Source of the DNA: Chitinophaga pinensis
Lineage (GTDB): Bacteria; Bacteroidota; Bacteroidia; Chitinophagales; Chitinophagaceae
NCBI GenBank assembly: GCA_943331145.2
Contig: CALQKL020000012.1
Location: 1 to 20,379 of the forward strand
Direction of reading: 5' to 3'
Length of the DNA: 20,379 bases
Within the stretch, counting starts at the first letter, position 1, and each line of letters starts with the position of its first letter. Below are positions 8,571-15,758 of the stretch, one piece after another. The notes under the pieces are model-generated. The model saw only the letters and a program-made list of their open reading frames with translations, was not told where the DNA came from and ran no database searches. The translations under genes were made by a program, and so were the position numbers.

Positions 8571-9635
8571 ATGAAACAAACTGCAATTACATATCAGAAT
8601 CAATTACATAAAAAATGGTCAAAATATTTTGTTCAATTGTTGTTTGTTTGGTCTTTTTCAATGCCTAAAATTATCAATGCTCAAGATCTACATTTTTCTC
8701 AATTTTTTAATTCTCCATTGAGTACTAATCCTGCAAATACGGGCTTTATTCCTGATGCGGATTATAGAATTGGTGCGCATGTAAGAAATCAATTTAGCAA
8801 TGTAATGGTGTTCCCTTACAAAACGATTAGTGTGTTTGGAGATGTACAATTGTTAAGAGATAAATTTGAAAATGGGTGGATGGGATTAGGCTTTTTATTG
8901 TTATCGGATGAGGCAGGAGAGGGGAGTTTAAAATCAACGAAAATATATGGATCTTTAGCGTATCATCAAATGCTTGGCAATAGTAGCTTGCTAAGCGCTG
9001 GATTTAATTTGGGATGGGCTAATAAAAGTATTAAAACAAATAATCTAAAATTTCCTGACCAATTCAATGGTTATTTTTTCGACATTACATTGCCTACAAG
9101 TGTAACGTTTGCCAACACACAAATAAATTATTTTGATTTGCAAGCGGGTATCAATTACGCCTATTTCCCAAAAGAAGATGTTTATTTAAATGCAGGGTAT
9201 TCGATACATCATGTGAATAAACCAAAAGAAAGTTTTTTTTCAAATCCAACAAATGGCAATACCATTCCACTTCGCCATATTGGTTTTGCAAATGCAATGC
9301 TTAAGCTAAATAAAAGTATCATTTTACAACCAAGTATTTTTTATACCAATCAAGCCGCTGCTTCACAAGTTGTAATTGGTTTATCAACACGTATCAATTT
9401 GATTTCAGGAGGTGAAACTCAATTTATTTCGGGTGTTTATTACAGAAATAAAGAGGCGATTATTCCATTGTTGGGTTTTGAAATCAAATCAATACAATTC
9501 AATTTCAGTTATGATGCAACGGTTTCTAATTTAAAATCATATAATAAATCTATAGGAGCTGGCGAAATTTCCCTAATTAAGAAAGGATTTTACCCAAATA
9601 CGCCTTATCGTCAAACACTTTGCCCGAGTTTTTAA
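8571..9635 (+). CDS. PorP/SprF family type IX secretion outer-membrane protein
   Basis: A 354-residue beta-barrel protein. A long basic N-region and hydrophobic stretch (about residues 20-37, ending INAQ) form the signal peptide, and the mature protein opens with DLHFSQFFNSPLSTNPANTG, the family signature. Later segments (e.g. YFDLQAGINYAYF and AGYSIHHVN) alternate polar and hydrophobic residues as beta strands do. SprF of Flavobacterium johnsoniae is required for secretion of the type B-tagged adhesin SprB, and genes of this family are commonly found just after their type B cargo. Here it starts 2 bases after the stop of the type B protein, so the pair is very likely one operon and this protein is the dedicated partner for that cargo (inference). 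The first ATG is used; no better start is visible. Confidence 0.92.
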   Translation: MKQTAITYQNQLHKKWSKYFVQLLFVWSFSMPKIINAQDLHFSQFFNSPLSTNPANTGFIPDADYRIGAHVRNQFSNVMVFPYKTISVFGDVQLLRDKFENGWMGLGFLLLSDEAGEGSLKSTKIYGSLAYHQMLGNSSLLSAGFNLGWANKSIKTNNLKFPDQFNGYFFDITLPTSVTFANTQINYFDLQAGINYAYFPKEDVYLNAGYSIHHVNKPKESFFSNPTNGNTIPLRHIGFANAMLKLNKSIILQPSIFYTNQAAASQVVIGLSTRINLISGGETQFISGVYYRNKEAIIPLLGFEIKSIQFNFSYDATVSNLKSYNKSIGAGEISLIKKGFYPNTPYRQTLCPSF

Positions 9636-9709
9636 ATTTTTTTCAAACAATCAAATGATACTCCTTAAAAATCACGAAATTTGTTTTTTTTAGAAAATAG
9701 AAATTTGCT

Positions 9710-11104
9710 ATGCATAATATTTCGGATTTAATCGCTCAATTTGAAGTTATTTTAGGGAAGGGATATGTACTTTTTGATGCCGAGAGCAAGGATAAATACG
9801 CCCATGACGAAACCGAAAATCTGCATTTTATTCCTGATATTATTATTAAACCTCGAACAGCTGAAGAAATTAGTAAGGTTATGAAAATATGTAACCTCAA
9901 TAATATCCCAGTTACACCAAGAGGTGCAGGAACAGGATTGAGTGGTGGTGCGCTTCCGCAGTTTGGAGGCTTGGTTATTTCTTTTGAAAGAATGAATACT
10001 ATTTTGGAAATAGACGAAAGAAATTTACAAGTAACCACAGAACCTGGTGTTATTACTGAAGTGTTACAAAATGCAGTTAAAGAAAAGGGCCTTTTTTATC
10101 CACCCGATCCAAGTAGCAAAGGCAGTTGTTTTATTGGTGGAAATATTGCCGAAAACAGTGGCGGTCCAAAAGCGGTAAAATATGGAGTAGTTAAAGATTA
10201 TGTTTTAAATCTTGAAATGGTCTTGCCTACAGGAGAAATCATTTGGACAGGAGCAAACGTGCTTAAAAATGCTACAGGTTACAACCTTACACAATTAGTA
10301 GTGGGTAGCGAAGGCACATTAGGCTTGGTTACAAAAATTGTTTTGAAATTATTGCCATTTCCGAAATTCGATTTGTTGATGCTTGTGCCGTTTAATAATC
10401 TTGAAAAAGCTGGCGAAGCAGTAAGTGCGATATTCAGAGCGGGTTTTACGCCAAGTGCTTTAGAATTGGTGGAGATAGATGCATTGAAAATTGTAAGCAA
10501 ATTTGTCGACAGTTCGGTAGTGCCTGTTACAGATGAAATGGCAGCTCATTTAATAATTGAATTAGACGGCAATCATTTGGATACACTTATGAATGAAATG
10601 GAAGCTATTGCCAATTTGCTTACAGCCTTTGATTGCGGCGATGTTTTCTTTGCGGATGATGCCCAACAAAAAGCTGAGCTATGGAAGTTACGTAGAAGGG
10701 TAGCCGAAGCAGTAAAAATTGATGGTTACACTATTGAAGAAGATACGGTGGTTCCGAGAGCAGAATTGCCTGCATTAATAAGAGGCGTTAAAGCACTCGG
10801 ACAAAAACATGATTTTAATGTGGTTTGTTATGGACATGCCGGAGATGGAAACTTACATGTACGCATAAAAAAACCAGGAAGCATTTACAGTTTAAATAAT
10901 CCAGATGTTATTCCAATTTTGAGGGATTTGTTTACTTTGGTTAAATCACTCGGAGGTACAATAAGCGGTGAACATGGCATTGGACTTATTCAAAAAGAAT
11001 ATATGGATATTGTTTTTCCTGAGGTTACTTTAGAACTGATGAAAAATATTAAAAAAGCATTTGATCCAAACAACATTTTAAATGCAGGAAAAATCTTTAA
11101 ATAA
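9710..11104 (+). CDS. GlcD-like FAD-linked oxidase (D-lactate/glycolate dehydrogenase family)
   Basis: A 464-residue flavoprotein of the VAO/GlcD family, which oxidises D-2-hydroxyacids such as glycolate or D-lactate to 2-oxoacids, passing electrons to a membrane acceptor. The N-terminal FAD-binding PCMH domain carries PVTPRGAGTGLSGGALP (about residues 67-83) and the FIGGNIAENSGGPKAVKYG segment with ATGYNL after it. The C-terminal FAD-oxidase domain shows YGHAGDGNLHVRI (about 376-388) and SGEHGIG (about 419-425). Length fits single-chain family members. No signal peptide, no iron-sulphur subunit and no GlcE/GlcF genes lie nearby, so the protein looks like a stand-alone enzyme; the true substrate cannot be assigned. 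It stands 74 bases after the PorP-like gene and is probably its own unit. Confidence 0.88.
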   Translation: MHNISDLIAQFEVILGKGYVLFDAESKDKYAHDETENLHFIPDIIIKPRTAEEISKVMKICNLNNIPVTPRGAGTGLSGGALPQFGGLVISFERMNTILEIDERNLQVTTEPGVITEVLQNAVKEKGLFYPPDPSSKGSCFIGGNIAENSGGPKAVKYGVVKDYVLNLEMVLPTGEIIWTGANVLKNATGYNLTQLVVGSEGTLGLVTKIVLKLLPFPKFDLLMLVPFNNLEKAGEAVSAIFRAGFTPSALELVEIDALKIVSKFVDSSVVPVTDEMAAHLIIELDGNHLDTLMNEMEAIANLLTAFDCGDVFFADDAQQKAELWKLRRRVAEAVKIDGYTIEEDTVVPRAELPALIRGVKALGQKHDFNVVCYGHAGDGNLHVRIKKPGSIYSLNNPDVIPILRDLFTLVKSLGGTISGEHGIGLIQKEYMDIVFPEVTLELMKNIKKAFDPNNILNAGKIFK

Positions 11105-11143
11105 AAATCATATTTTTTAAAACCCTTACAAAAAATAAAAATC

Positions 11144-11755
11144 ATGCGTAAAAATTATTTTCTCTTTGCTTTGTTATTTTCTTCGTTACATCTTTTTGCT
11201 CAAGATGAAGAGTCTGTTGGTTTTTTTAAAAAGGAAAATTTATTTACTGGGGGAACGGTGAATGCTTCTTTTGGAAATTTAGTTACAGCACTTGGAGTAA
11301 GTCCATATTTTGGATACAGCTTCAATAAATATGTAGATTTTGCGATCACAACTGGCATTAATTATCAGTCAGAAAGAGATGTTTCTTATGCTGGCTCTGG
11401 TGATAAAATAAGATTTACATCATATGGTCCAGGCGCATTTGTCAGACTATTCCCATTTAAGTTTTTATTTGCTCAAGGACAGTATGAGTTCAATATGTTA
11501 AGAACTAAATATCTACCATTTGGCACATCAAATGGAGTTGGAGTTGAAAAATATAAATTCGATGCCCATAGTTTTTTAGTTGGCGGAGGCATTTCAAATG
11601 GAAAAGATTTCCCCGATCAAAAATCATACTATTATTTTTCGATTTTGTGGGATGTGGCCAATTCACCACACTCGCCATACAAAGATAATCTTGGCAGATC
11701 TGTTCCAATTATCAGAGCGGGTTACAATATTGCACTTTTTCAAGACAAAAATTAA
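11144..11755 (+). CDS. Secreted outer-membrane beta-barrel-like protein, function unknown
   Basis: A 203-residue protein with a clear signal peptide (residues 1-20, ending FAQ, followed by DEESVG). The mature part has alternating hydrophobic/aromatic stretches rich in Gly, Tyr and Phe (e.g. YFGYSFNKYVDFAITTGINY, then FVRLFPFKFLFAQGQYEF), which is typical of 8-strand porin-fold outer-membrane proteins. The last residues are IALFQDKN, so it does not end in the aromatic residue many barrels have. No enzymatic motif is seen. It lies 39 bases after the flavoprotein gene and could be co-transcribed, but a functional link is not suggested by anything I can see. Confidence 0.7.
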   Translation: MRKNYFLFALLFSSLHLFAQDEESVGFFKKENLFTGGTVNASFGNLVTALGVSPYFGYSFNKYVDFAITTGINYQSERDVSYAGSGDKIRFTSYGPGAFVRLFPFKFLFAQGQYEFNMLRTKYLPFGTSNGVGVEKYKFDAHSFLVGGGISNGKDFPDQKSYYYFSILWDVANSPHSPYKDNLGRSVPIIRAGYNIALFQDKN

Positions 11756-11772
11756 TCCCTACATACTTGGAT

Positions 11773-11821
11773 GTTGAAGTTTTAAAAGTTAATTTGATTA
11801 ACTTCAACCATAATAATTTTT
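11773..11821. terminator. Inverted repeat between barrel gene and symporter gene, possible terminator or leader hairpin
   Basis: GTTGAAGTT (11773-11781) and AACTTCAAC (11800-11808) are perfect 9-bp arms around an 18-base loop. A T-run follows at 11817-11821. Inside, GTTAAT-TTG-ATTAAC (11788-11802) forms a shorter hairpin that shares three bases with the outer right arm, so the two folds exclude each other. The stem is AT-rich and weak, so I call it only tentatively. Confidence 0.35.
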
Positions 11822-11839
11822 GATCTAAAATCCTTGATA

Positions 11840-13354
11840 ATGTCACCTATTGTTTTGTTTTCCTTTGTAGTTGGATATTTTATATTGCTATTAACTGTTG
11901 CTTGGTACACTTCACGTGGATCAAATAATGAATCTTTTTTTATCGGCAATAAAAACAGCAACTGGATGTTGGTGGCATTTGGTATGATTGGCACTTCATT
12001 AAGTGGCGTAACTTTTGTAAGTGTACCTGGTGGCGTGGGCAGCGGAAATTTTTTTTATTTTCAAATTGTATTGGGGTATTTATTGGGTTATTTGGTTATT
12101 GCATTTGTATTGATGCCCTTGTATTATAAAATGAATCTCACCAGCATATACACCTATCTCGAAAATAGATTTGGTGTAGAAGCACATAAAGTTGGTGCTA
12201 CATTTTTTATTGTTTCTCGTGCCGTAGGCGCCACAGCTCGCCTTTATTTAGTCATCAATATTCTACAGCTTTTTATTTTGGATAAAATGGGAATTCCGTT
12301 TATTGCAACGGCGCTTGTTATCCTTATTTTGATTTTGCTATACACATTTGAAGGAGGCGTTAAAACAATTATTTATACCGATACATTGCAAACTACAGGC
12401 ATGTTACTTGGCTTGGTTGTATGTACCATTGTAATTTTAAAATCCATTAACCTCGATATTTTCGGCGCGATGAAAGCGTTGCAGCTAAAAGGTTATTCAA
12501 GAATTTTTAATACAGATGTGAAATCTGGTTCGTTTTTTCTAAAGCATATTATCGGAGGGATGTTTATTGCCATTGCCATGACTGGACTTGATCAGGAGAT
12601 GATGCAAAAAAACATCAGCGTGAAAAATCTTAAAGATGCTCAAAAAAACATGATGAGTTTTACAGCAGTTTTAATGCTGGTTAATTTTCTGTTTCTTTTC
12701 TTAGGTGGGATACTTTATTTATATGCAGCACAAGCCAATTTACCAACCGATAAGCCAGATGATTTGTTTCCCACTATTGCATTAAGTGATGCATTTAGTG
12801 GTTCAATTGGCATTCTATTTATTATTGCATTGATTTCCGCACTTTTTCCAAGTGTAGATGGCGCCATTACTTCACTCACTTCTTGTTTTTGTATTGACAT
12901 TCTAAACATGAATCAAAGTGATGCATCTGAAAAAGTAAAAAAATCAAAAAGATTAAAAGTACATATTTCATTTGCAATATTGTTTTTCATTTTGGTGTTG
13001 ATCTTTAAAGCAATCAACGATAAATTGATTATTGATTTCATTCTGAAATTTGCTGGAATAACTTACGGTCCTTTATTGGGTTTATTTGCTTTTGGAATAC
13101 TTACGCACAGAACATTATCTGGGAAATGGATATGGTCGGTTTGTTTATCTGCCCCATTGTATGCTTTGTTTATTGATATGTTGAGCAGTCCGGAATGGTA
13201 TGAAAAGAAATTGCATATTGAATTGGGATTAACCAAACTTTCTGAGCAAATTTTCCATGGATATAAAATTGGAAACGAATTGATTTTAATAAATGGGTTT
13301 TTAACTTTTGTTGGTTTGTTAATGATTTCAAAAAAATCGCTTCAAATAAAATAA
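11840..13354 (+). CDS. Sodium:solute symporter (SSS/SLC5 family)
   Basis: A 504-residue inner-membrane transporter that couples substrate import to the sodium gradient. About thirteen hydrophobic helices are visible, starting PIVLFSFVVGYFILLL. The family-type features include WMLVAFGMIGTSLSG (about residues 35-50), a Gly-rich stretch VSVPGGVGSG, the ARLYLVINILQLF helix, FEGGVKTIIYTDTLQ and GLDQEMMQKN (about 250-260). I choose the ATG at 11840; the open frame also allows TTG at 11834 two codons earlier. It begins a four-gene run, with only 4 bases to the methyltransferase gene. The substrate cannot be read from the sequence: this branch includes sugar, inositol and uncharacterised acid transporters. 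Confidence 0.9.
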   Translation: MSPIVLFSFVVGYFILLLTVAWYTSRGSNNESFFIGNKNSNWMLVAFGMIGTSLSGVTFVSVPGGVGSGNFFYFQIVLGYLLGYLVIAFVLMPLYYKMNLTSIYTYLENRFGVEAHKVGATFFIVSRAVGATARLYLVINILQLFILDKMGIPFIATALVILILILLYTFEGGVKTIIYTDTLQTTGMLLGLVVCTIVILKSINLDIFGAMKALQLKGYSRIFNTDVKSGSFFLKHIIGGMFIAIAMTGLDQEMMQKNISVKNLKDAQKNMMSFTAVLMLVNFLFLFLGGILYLYAAQANLPTDKPDDLFPTIALSDAFSGSIGILFIIALISALFPSVDGAITSLTSCFCIDILNMNQSDASEKVKKSKRLKVHISFAILFFILVLIFKAINDKLIIDFILKFAGITYGPLLGLFAFGILTHRTLSGKWIWSVCLSAPLYALFIDMLSSPEWYEKKLHIELGLTKLSEQIFHGYKIGNELILINGFLTFVGLLMISKKSLQIK

Positions 13355-13358
13355 TTTA

Positions 13359-13997
13359 ATGGACATTTTAAATCCTTTGGCGGAGCAATATTGTAGTCAA
13401 TTTTCAAGTGATCAGGATGTGCTTTTGCAAGAAATTGAAGTACACACCAATCAACATCATGGGCATGCACACATGCTAAGCGGCAAATGGCAGGGAAAGT
13501 TTTTAGAGATGATTAGCATGATGATTAATCCCGCGAAAGTATTGGAAATAGGCAGCTTCACAGGATTTAGTGCATTGTGTTTAAGTAAGGGTTTAACAAA
13601 AGACGGGCATCTTCATACCATAGAAATCAGAGAAGAAGATGCAAAAACAGCACAACAATTTTTTCAAAAATCTAGCGTTAATAATCAAATTACATTACAC
13701 ATTGGAAACGCTATAGACATCATTCATCAATTGGATGAGGTTTGGGATTTGATATTTATTGATGCAGATAAAGTAAGTTATATTGAATATTACGAATTAA
13801 CTTTACCGAGGTTAAAAACGGGCGGTTGGATTTTAGTAGACAATGTATTTTTTCATGGTCAGGTTTTTTTAGAAAATATAACCGGAAAAAACGCAAAAGC
13901 AATTGATGCATTTAATAAACATGTAGCATCCGATTTACGTGTAGAACAAGTGATGATAACCATAAGAGATGGATTAATGTTAATTAGAAAATTATAA
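13359..13997 (+). CDS. SAM-dependent O-methyltransferase (COMT-like, class I)
   Basis: A 212-residue cytoplasmic class I methyltransferase of the caffeoyl-CoA/catechol O-methyltransferase group, usually divalent-metal dependent. The SAM-binding loop is VLEIGSFTGFSAL (residues 61-73), the acidic ribose contact is in LHTIEIREED (about 85-94), and the metal/catalytic Asp cluster is FIDADK (residues 133-138) with LVDNV after it. Bacterial members often act on small phenolics or on unknown substrates; none can be named here. It sits 4 bases after the symporter and 3 bases before the glucosaminidase, so is clearly within the operon. Confidence 0.88.
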   Translation: MDILNPLAEQYCSQFSSDQDVLLQEIEVHTNQHHGHAHMLSGKWQGKFLEMISMMINPAKVLEIGSFTGFSALCLSKGLTKDGHLHTIEIREEDAKTAQQFFQKSSVNNQITLHIGNAIDIIHQLDEVWDLIFIDADKVSYIEYYELTLPRLKTGGWILVDNVFFHGQVFLENITGKNAKAIDAFNKHVASDLRVEQVMITIRDGLMLIRKL

Positions 13998-14000
13998 TTC

Positions 14001-15158
14001 GTGCAAAAAATTATTTTAATATTCCTAAGTTTTTTATTGATTAATGTCGTTATTGCTCAAAAAATAACTACCACTCAATATATTGAAAGGTATAAAGATA
14101 TCGCCATTAAAGAAATGATTCGATCTGGTGTACCTGCTGCAATAACTTTGGCTCAAGGCGTTTTAGAAACGGAAAGTGGCAATAGTGTACTTGTAAAAAA
14201 GTCTAATAATCATTTTGGTATAAAATGTAAAGTAGAATGGACTGGTGAAAAAGTGTATCACGATGATGATGCAAGTGGCGAATGTTTTAGAAAATATGAC
14301 AGCGCATATTTAAGTTATAAAGATCATAGCGACTTCCTAAGAACAAGGGCGCATTACGCATTTCTATTTAGTTTGGACCCATCAGATTATAGTGCCTGGG
14401 CACATGGATTAAAAAAAGCAGGTTATGCTACCAATCCCAGATATCCACAAATTTTAATAAAAACAATAGAAGATTATAACCTTAATGAGTATTCTACAGA
14501 AACACTAAAAGAAATTCCGGATTATAGCGTATATGCAATAAATAAAGAAAAAACCAATACATCAATTGTGAATCAATCGGTTGAAAAAATTGGCAATTTT
14601 ATTTTTCCTCCACACATCAAACCAAAGGCTTATAATGGCTTAAATGCGGTTTATGTAGATAGTGGAATTTCATTATTGGCAATTGCTACAAGATTCAAAA
14701 TCGATTTAGCCGATCTACTAGATTATAATGATTTATATGAAGATGGCATTATTGAAAAATCAACCTGGATTTATTTACAAAGAAAAAGAATTGAGGCACT
14801 TGCAAAAACATATAAAGTAAAAAAAGGAGAAACTGTATATGATATTTCTCAAAATGCCGGAATTCAAATAAGCTATTTAATGGCATTTAATGGATTAAAT
14901 GAAGCAGATGAATTAAAGGCAGGTAGAATTTTATCCCTTAAATCAGAAGTGATTGTAGCTGAAGAAGAAAAATCACAAACAAAAAATTCTGCTACAGTAA
15001 AAAGTAAATCCGTTGTTAAATATCATGAGGTAAAGCCAAATGAAAATTTACAAGTCATTTCAAAAAAATACAATGTTGATGTTGACGATCTAAAAGAATG
15101 GAATAATTTGAATTCCATGAAATTAAAAGTAGGTCAACGTTTGATTGTTTCAAAATAA
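14001..15158 (+). CDS. Secreted peptidoglycan glucosaminidase with LysM repeats
   Basis: A 385-residue exported wall hydrolase. Residues 1-19 are a signal peptide (ending IAQ). Residues about 25-160 form a GH73-type glucosaminidase domain: LAQGVLETESGNS contains the likely catalytic Glu (E56), and SNNHFGIKC and WAHGLKKAGYATNPRYP are typical downstream blocks. Three LysM-like modules follow: about 215-265 (SGISLLAIATRFKID), 275-315 (YKVKKGETVYDISQNAGI) and 340-385 (YHEVKPNENLQVISKKYNVD), which bind glycan chains. The enzyme cleaves between GlcNAc and MurNAc in peptidoglycan, in the periplasm. The start is GTG, 3 bases after the methyltransferase stop; the mature domain start supports it. hpt follows by 6 bases. 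Confidence 0.9.
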   Translation: MQKIILIFLSFLLINVVIAQKITTTQYIERYKDIAIKEMIRSGVPAAITLAQGVLETESGNSVLVKKSNNHFGIKCKVEWTGEKVYHDDDASGECFRKYDSAYLSYKDHSDFLRTRAHYAFLFSLDPSDYSAWAHGLKKAGYATNPRYPQILIKTIEDYNLNEYSTETLKEIPDYSVYAINKEKTNTSIVNQSVEKIGNFIFPPHIKPKAYNGLNAVYVDSGISLLAIATRFKIDLADLLDYNDLYEDGIIEKSTWIYLQRKRIEALAKTYKVKKGETVYDISQNAGIQISYLMAFNGLNEADELKAGRILSLKSEVIVAEEEKSQTKNSATVKSKSVVKYHEVKPNENLQVISKKYNVDVDDLKEWNNLNSMKLKVGQRLIVSK

Positions 15159-15164
15159 TAAACT

Positions 15165-15707
15165 ATGCACTCAATACAAGTTCACGATAAATCATTTACA
15201 AGTTTTTTAACTCATGAAGAAATTCTTACACAAGTTGAGAGAATTGCCCAACAAATAAATACTGATTATAGTGGAAAATGTCCATTATTCATAGCTATTT
15301 TAAATGGATCATTCATGTTTGGATCCGATTTATTTAAATCACTAAATATTGATGCTGAAATTTGCTTCATTAAGTTGGCTTCTTATAAAGGAATAAAAAG
15401 CACTGGACAAGTAACCACTTCTATTGGGCTGGATGTATCATTAAAAGACCGAGATGTTATTTTAATTGAAGACATTGTAGATACAGGAAAAACCTTACAT
15501 GAATTTTTACCTCAATTATTCGATCAAAATCCTTCGAGTATTCGCATTGCTTCATTATTACATAAGCCAGACGCATTATTGTATCCAATAAAAGTGGATT
15601 ATCTGGGATTTGAAGTGCCTAATAAGTTTTTAGTAGGTTATGGTTTGGATTATGATGGATTGGGCCGAAATCTTAAAGATATTTATCAACTTAAAATCAC
15701 CGAATAA
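15165..15707 (+). CDS. hpt: Hypoxanthine phosphoribosyltransferase
   Basis: A 180-residue cytoplasmic purine-salvage enzyme that converts hypoxanthine (and usually guanine) plus PRPP to IMP (GMP) and pyrophosphate. The PPi loop is LNGSFMF (about residues 47-53), the flexible loop SYKGIKSTGQV (about 73-83), and the PRPP-binding motif VILIEDIVDTGKTL with E102 and D103. C-terminal KPDA and VGYGLDYDGLGRNLKDIY contain the base-binding segment. Length matches bacterial Hpt. It closes the run of genes separated by 3-6 bases and is likely translated from the same message as the glucosaminidase; the metabolic tie between the two is not obvious. Confidence 0.95.
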   Translation: MHSIQVHDKSFTSFLTHEEILTQVERIAQQINTDYSGKCPLFIAILNGSFMFGSDLFKSLNIDAEICFIKLASYKGIKSTGQVTTSIGLDVSLKDRDVILIEDIVDTGKTLHEFLPQLFDQNPSSIRIASLLHKPDALLYPIKVDYLGFEVPNKFLVGYGLDYDGLGRNLKDIYQLKITE

Positions 15708-15717
15708 CAAAATAAAA

Positions 15718-15748
15718 TTGGTATATTTAAAATTGATGCTGTACTTTA
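15718..15748 (+). promoter_or_regulatory. Candidate promoter for the von Willebrand factor A gene
   Basis: TTG at 15718-15720 and TACTTTA at 15742-15748 are spaced like a Bacteroidota -33/-7 promoter, with the -7 box deviating from TAnnTTTG. Transcription would start close to 15754, leaving a very short leader before ATG at 15759. Confidence 0.35.
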
Positions 15749-15758
15749 AATAGTGCCC

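Noticed and set aside
9698..9707. TAGAAATTTG before the GlcD-like gene as a promoter
   Set aside because: It ends 3 bases before the ATG, so transcription would start inside the gene, and its spacing does not fit TAnnTTTG.
15753..15758. GTG start two codons upstream for the VWA gene, and likewise TTG at 11834 for the symporter
   Set aside because: An ATG two codons downstream in each case is the more usual start; the difference does not affect function.
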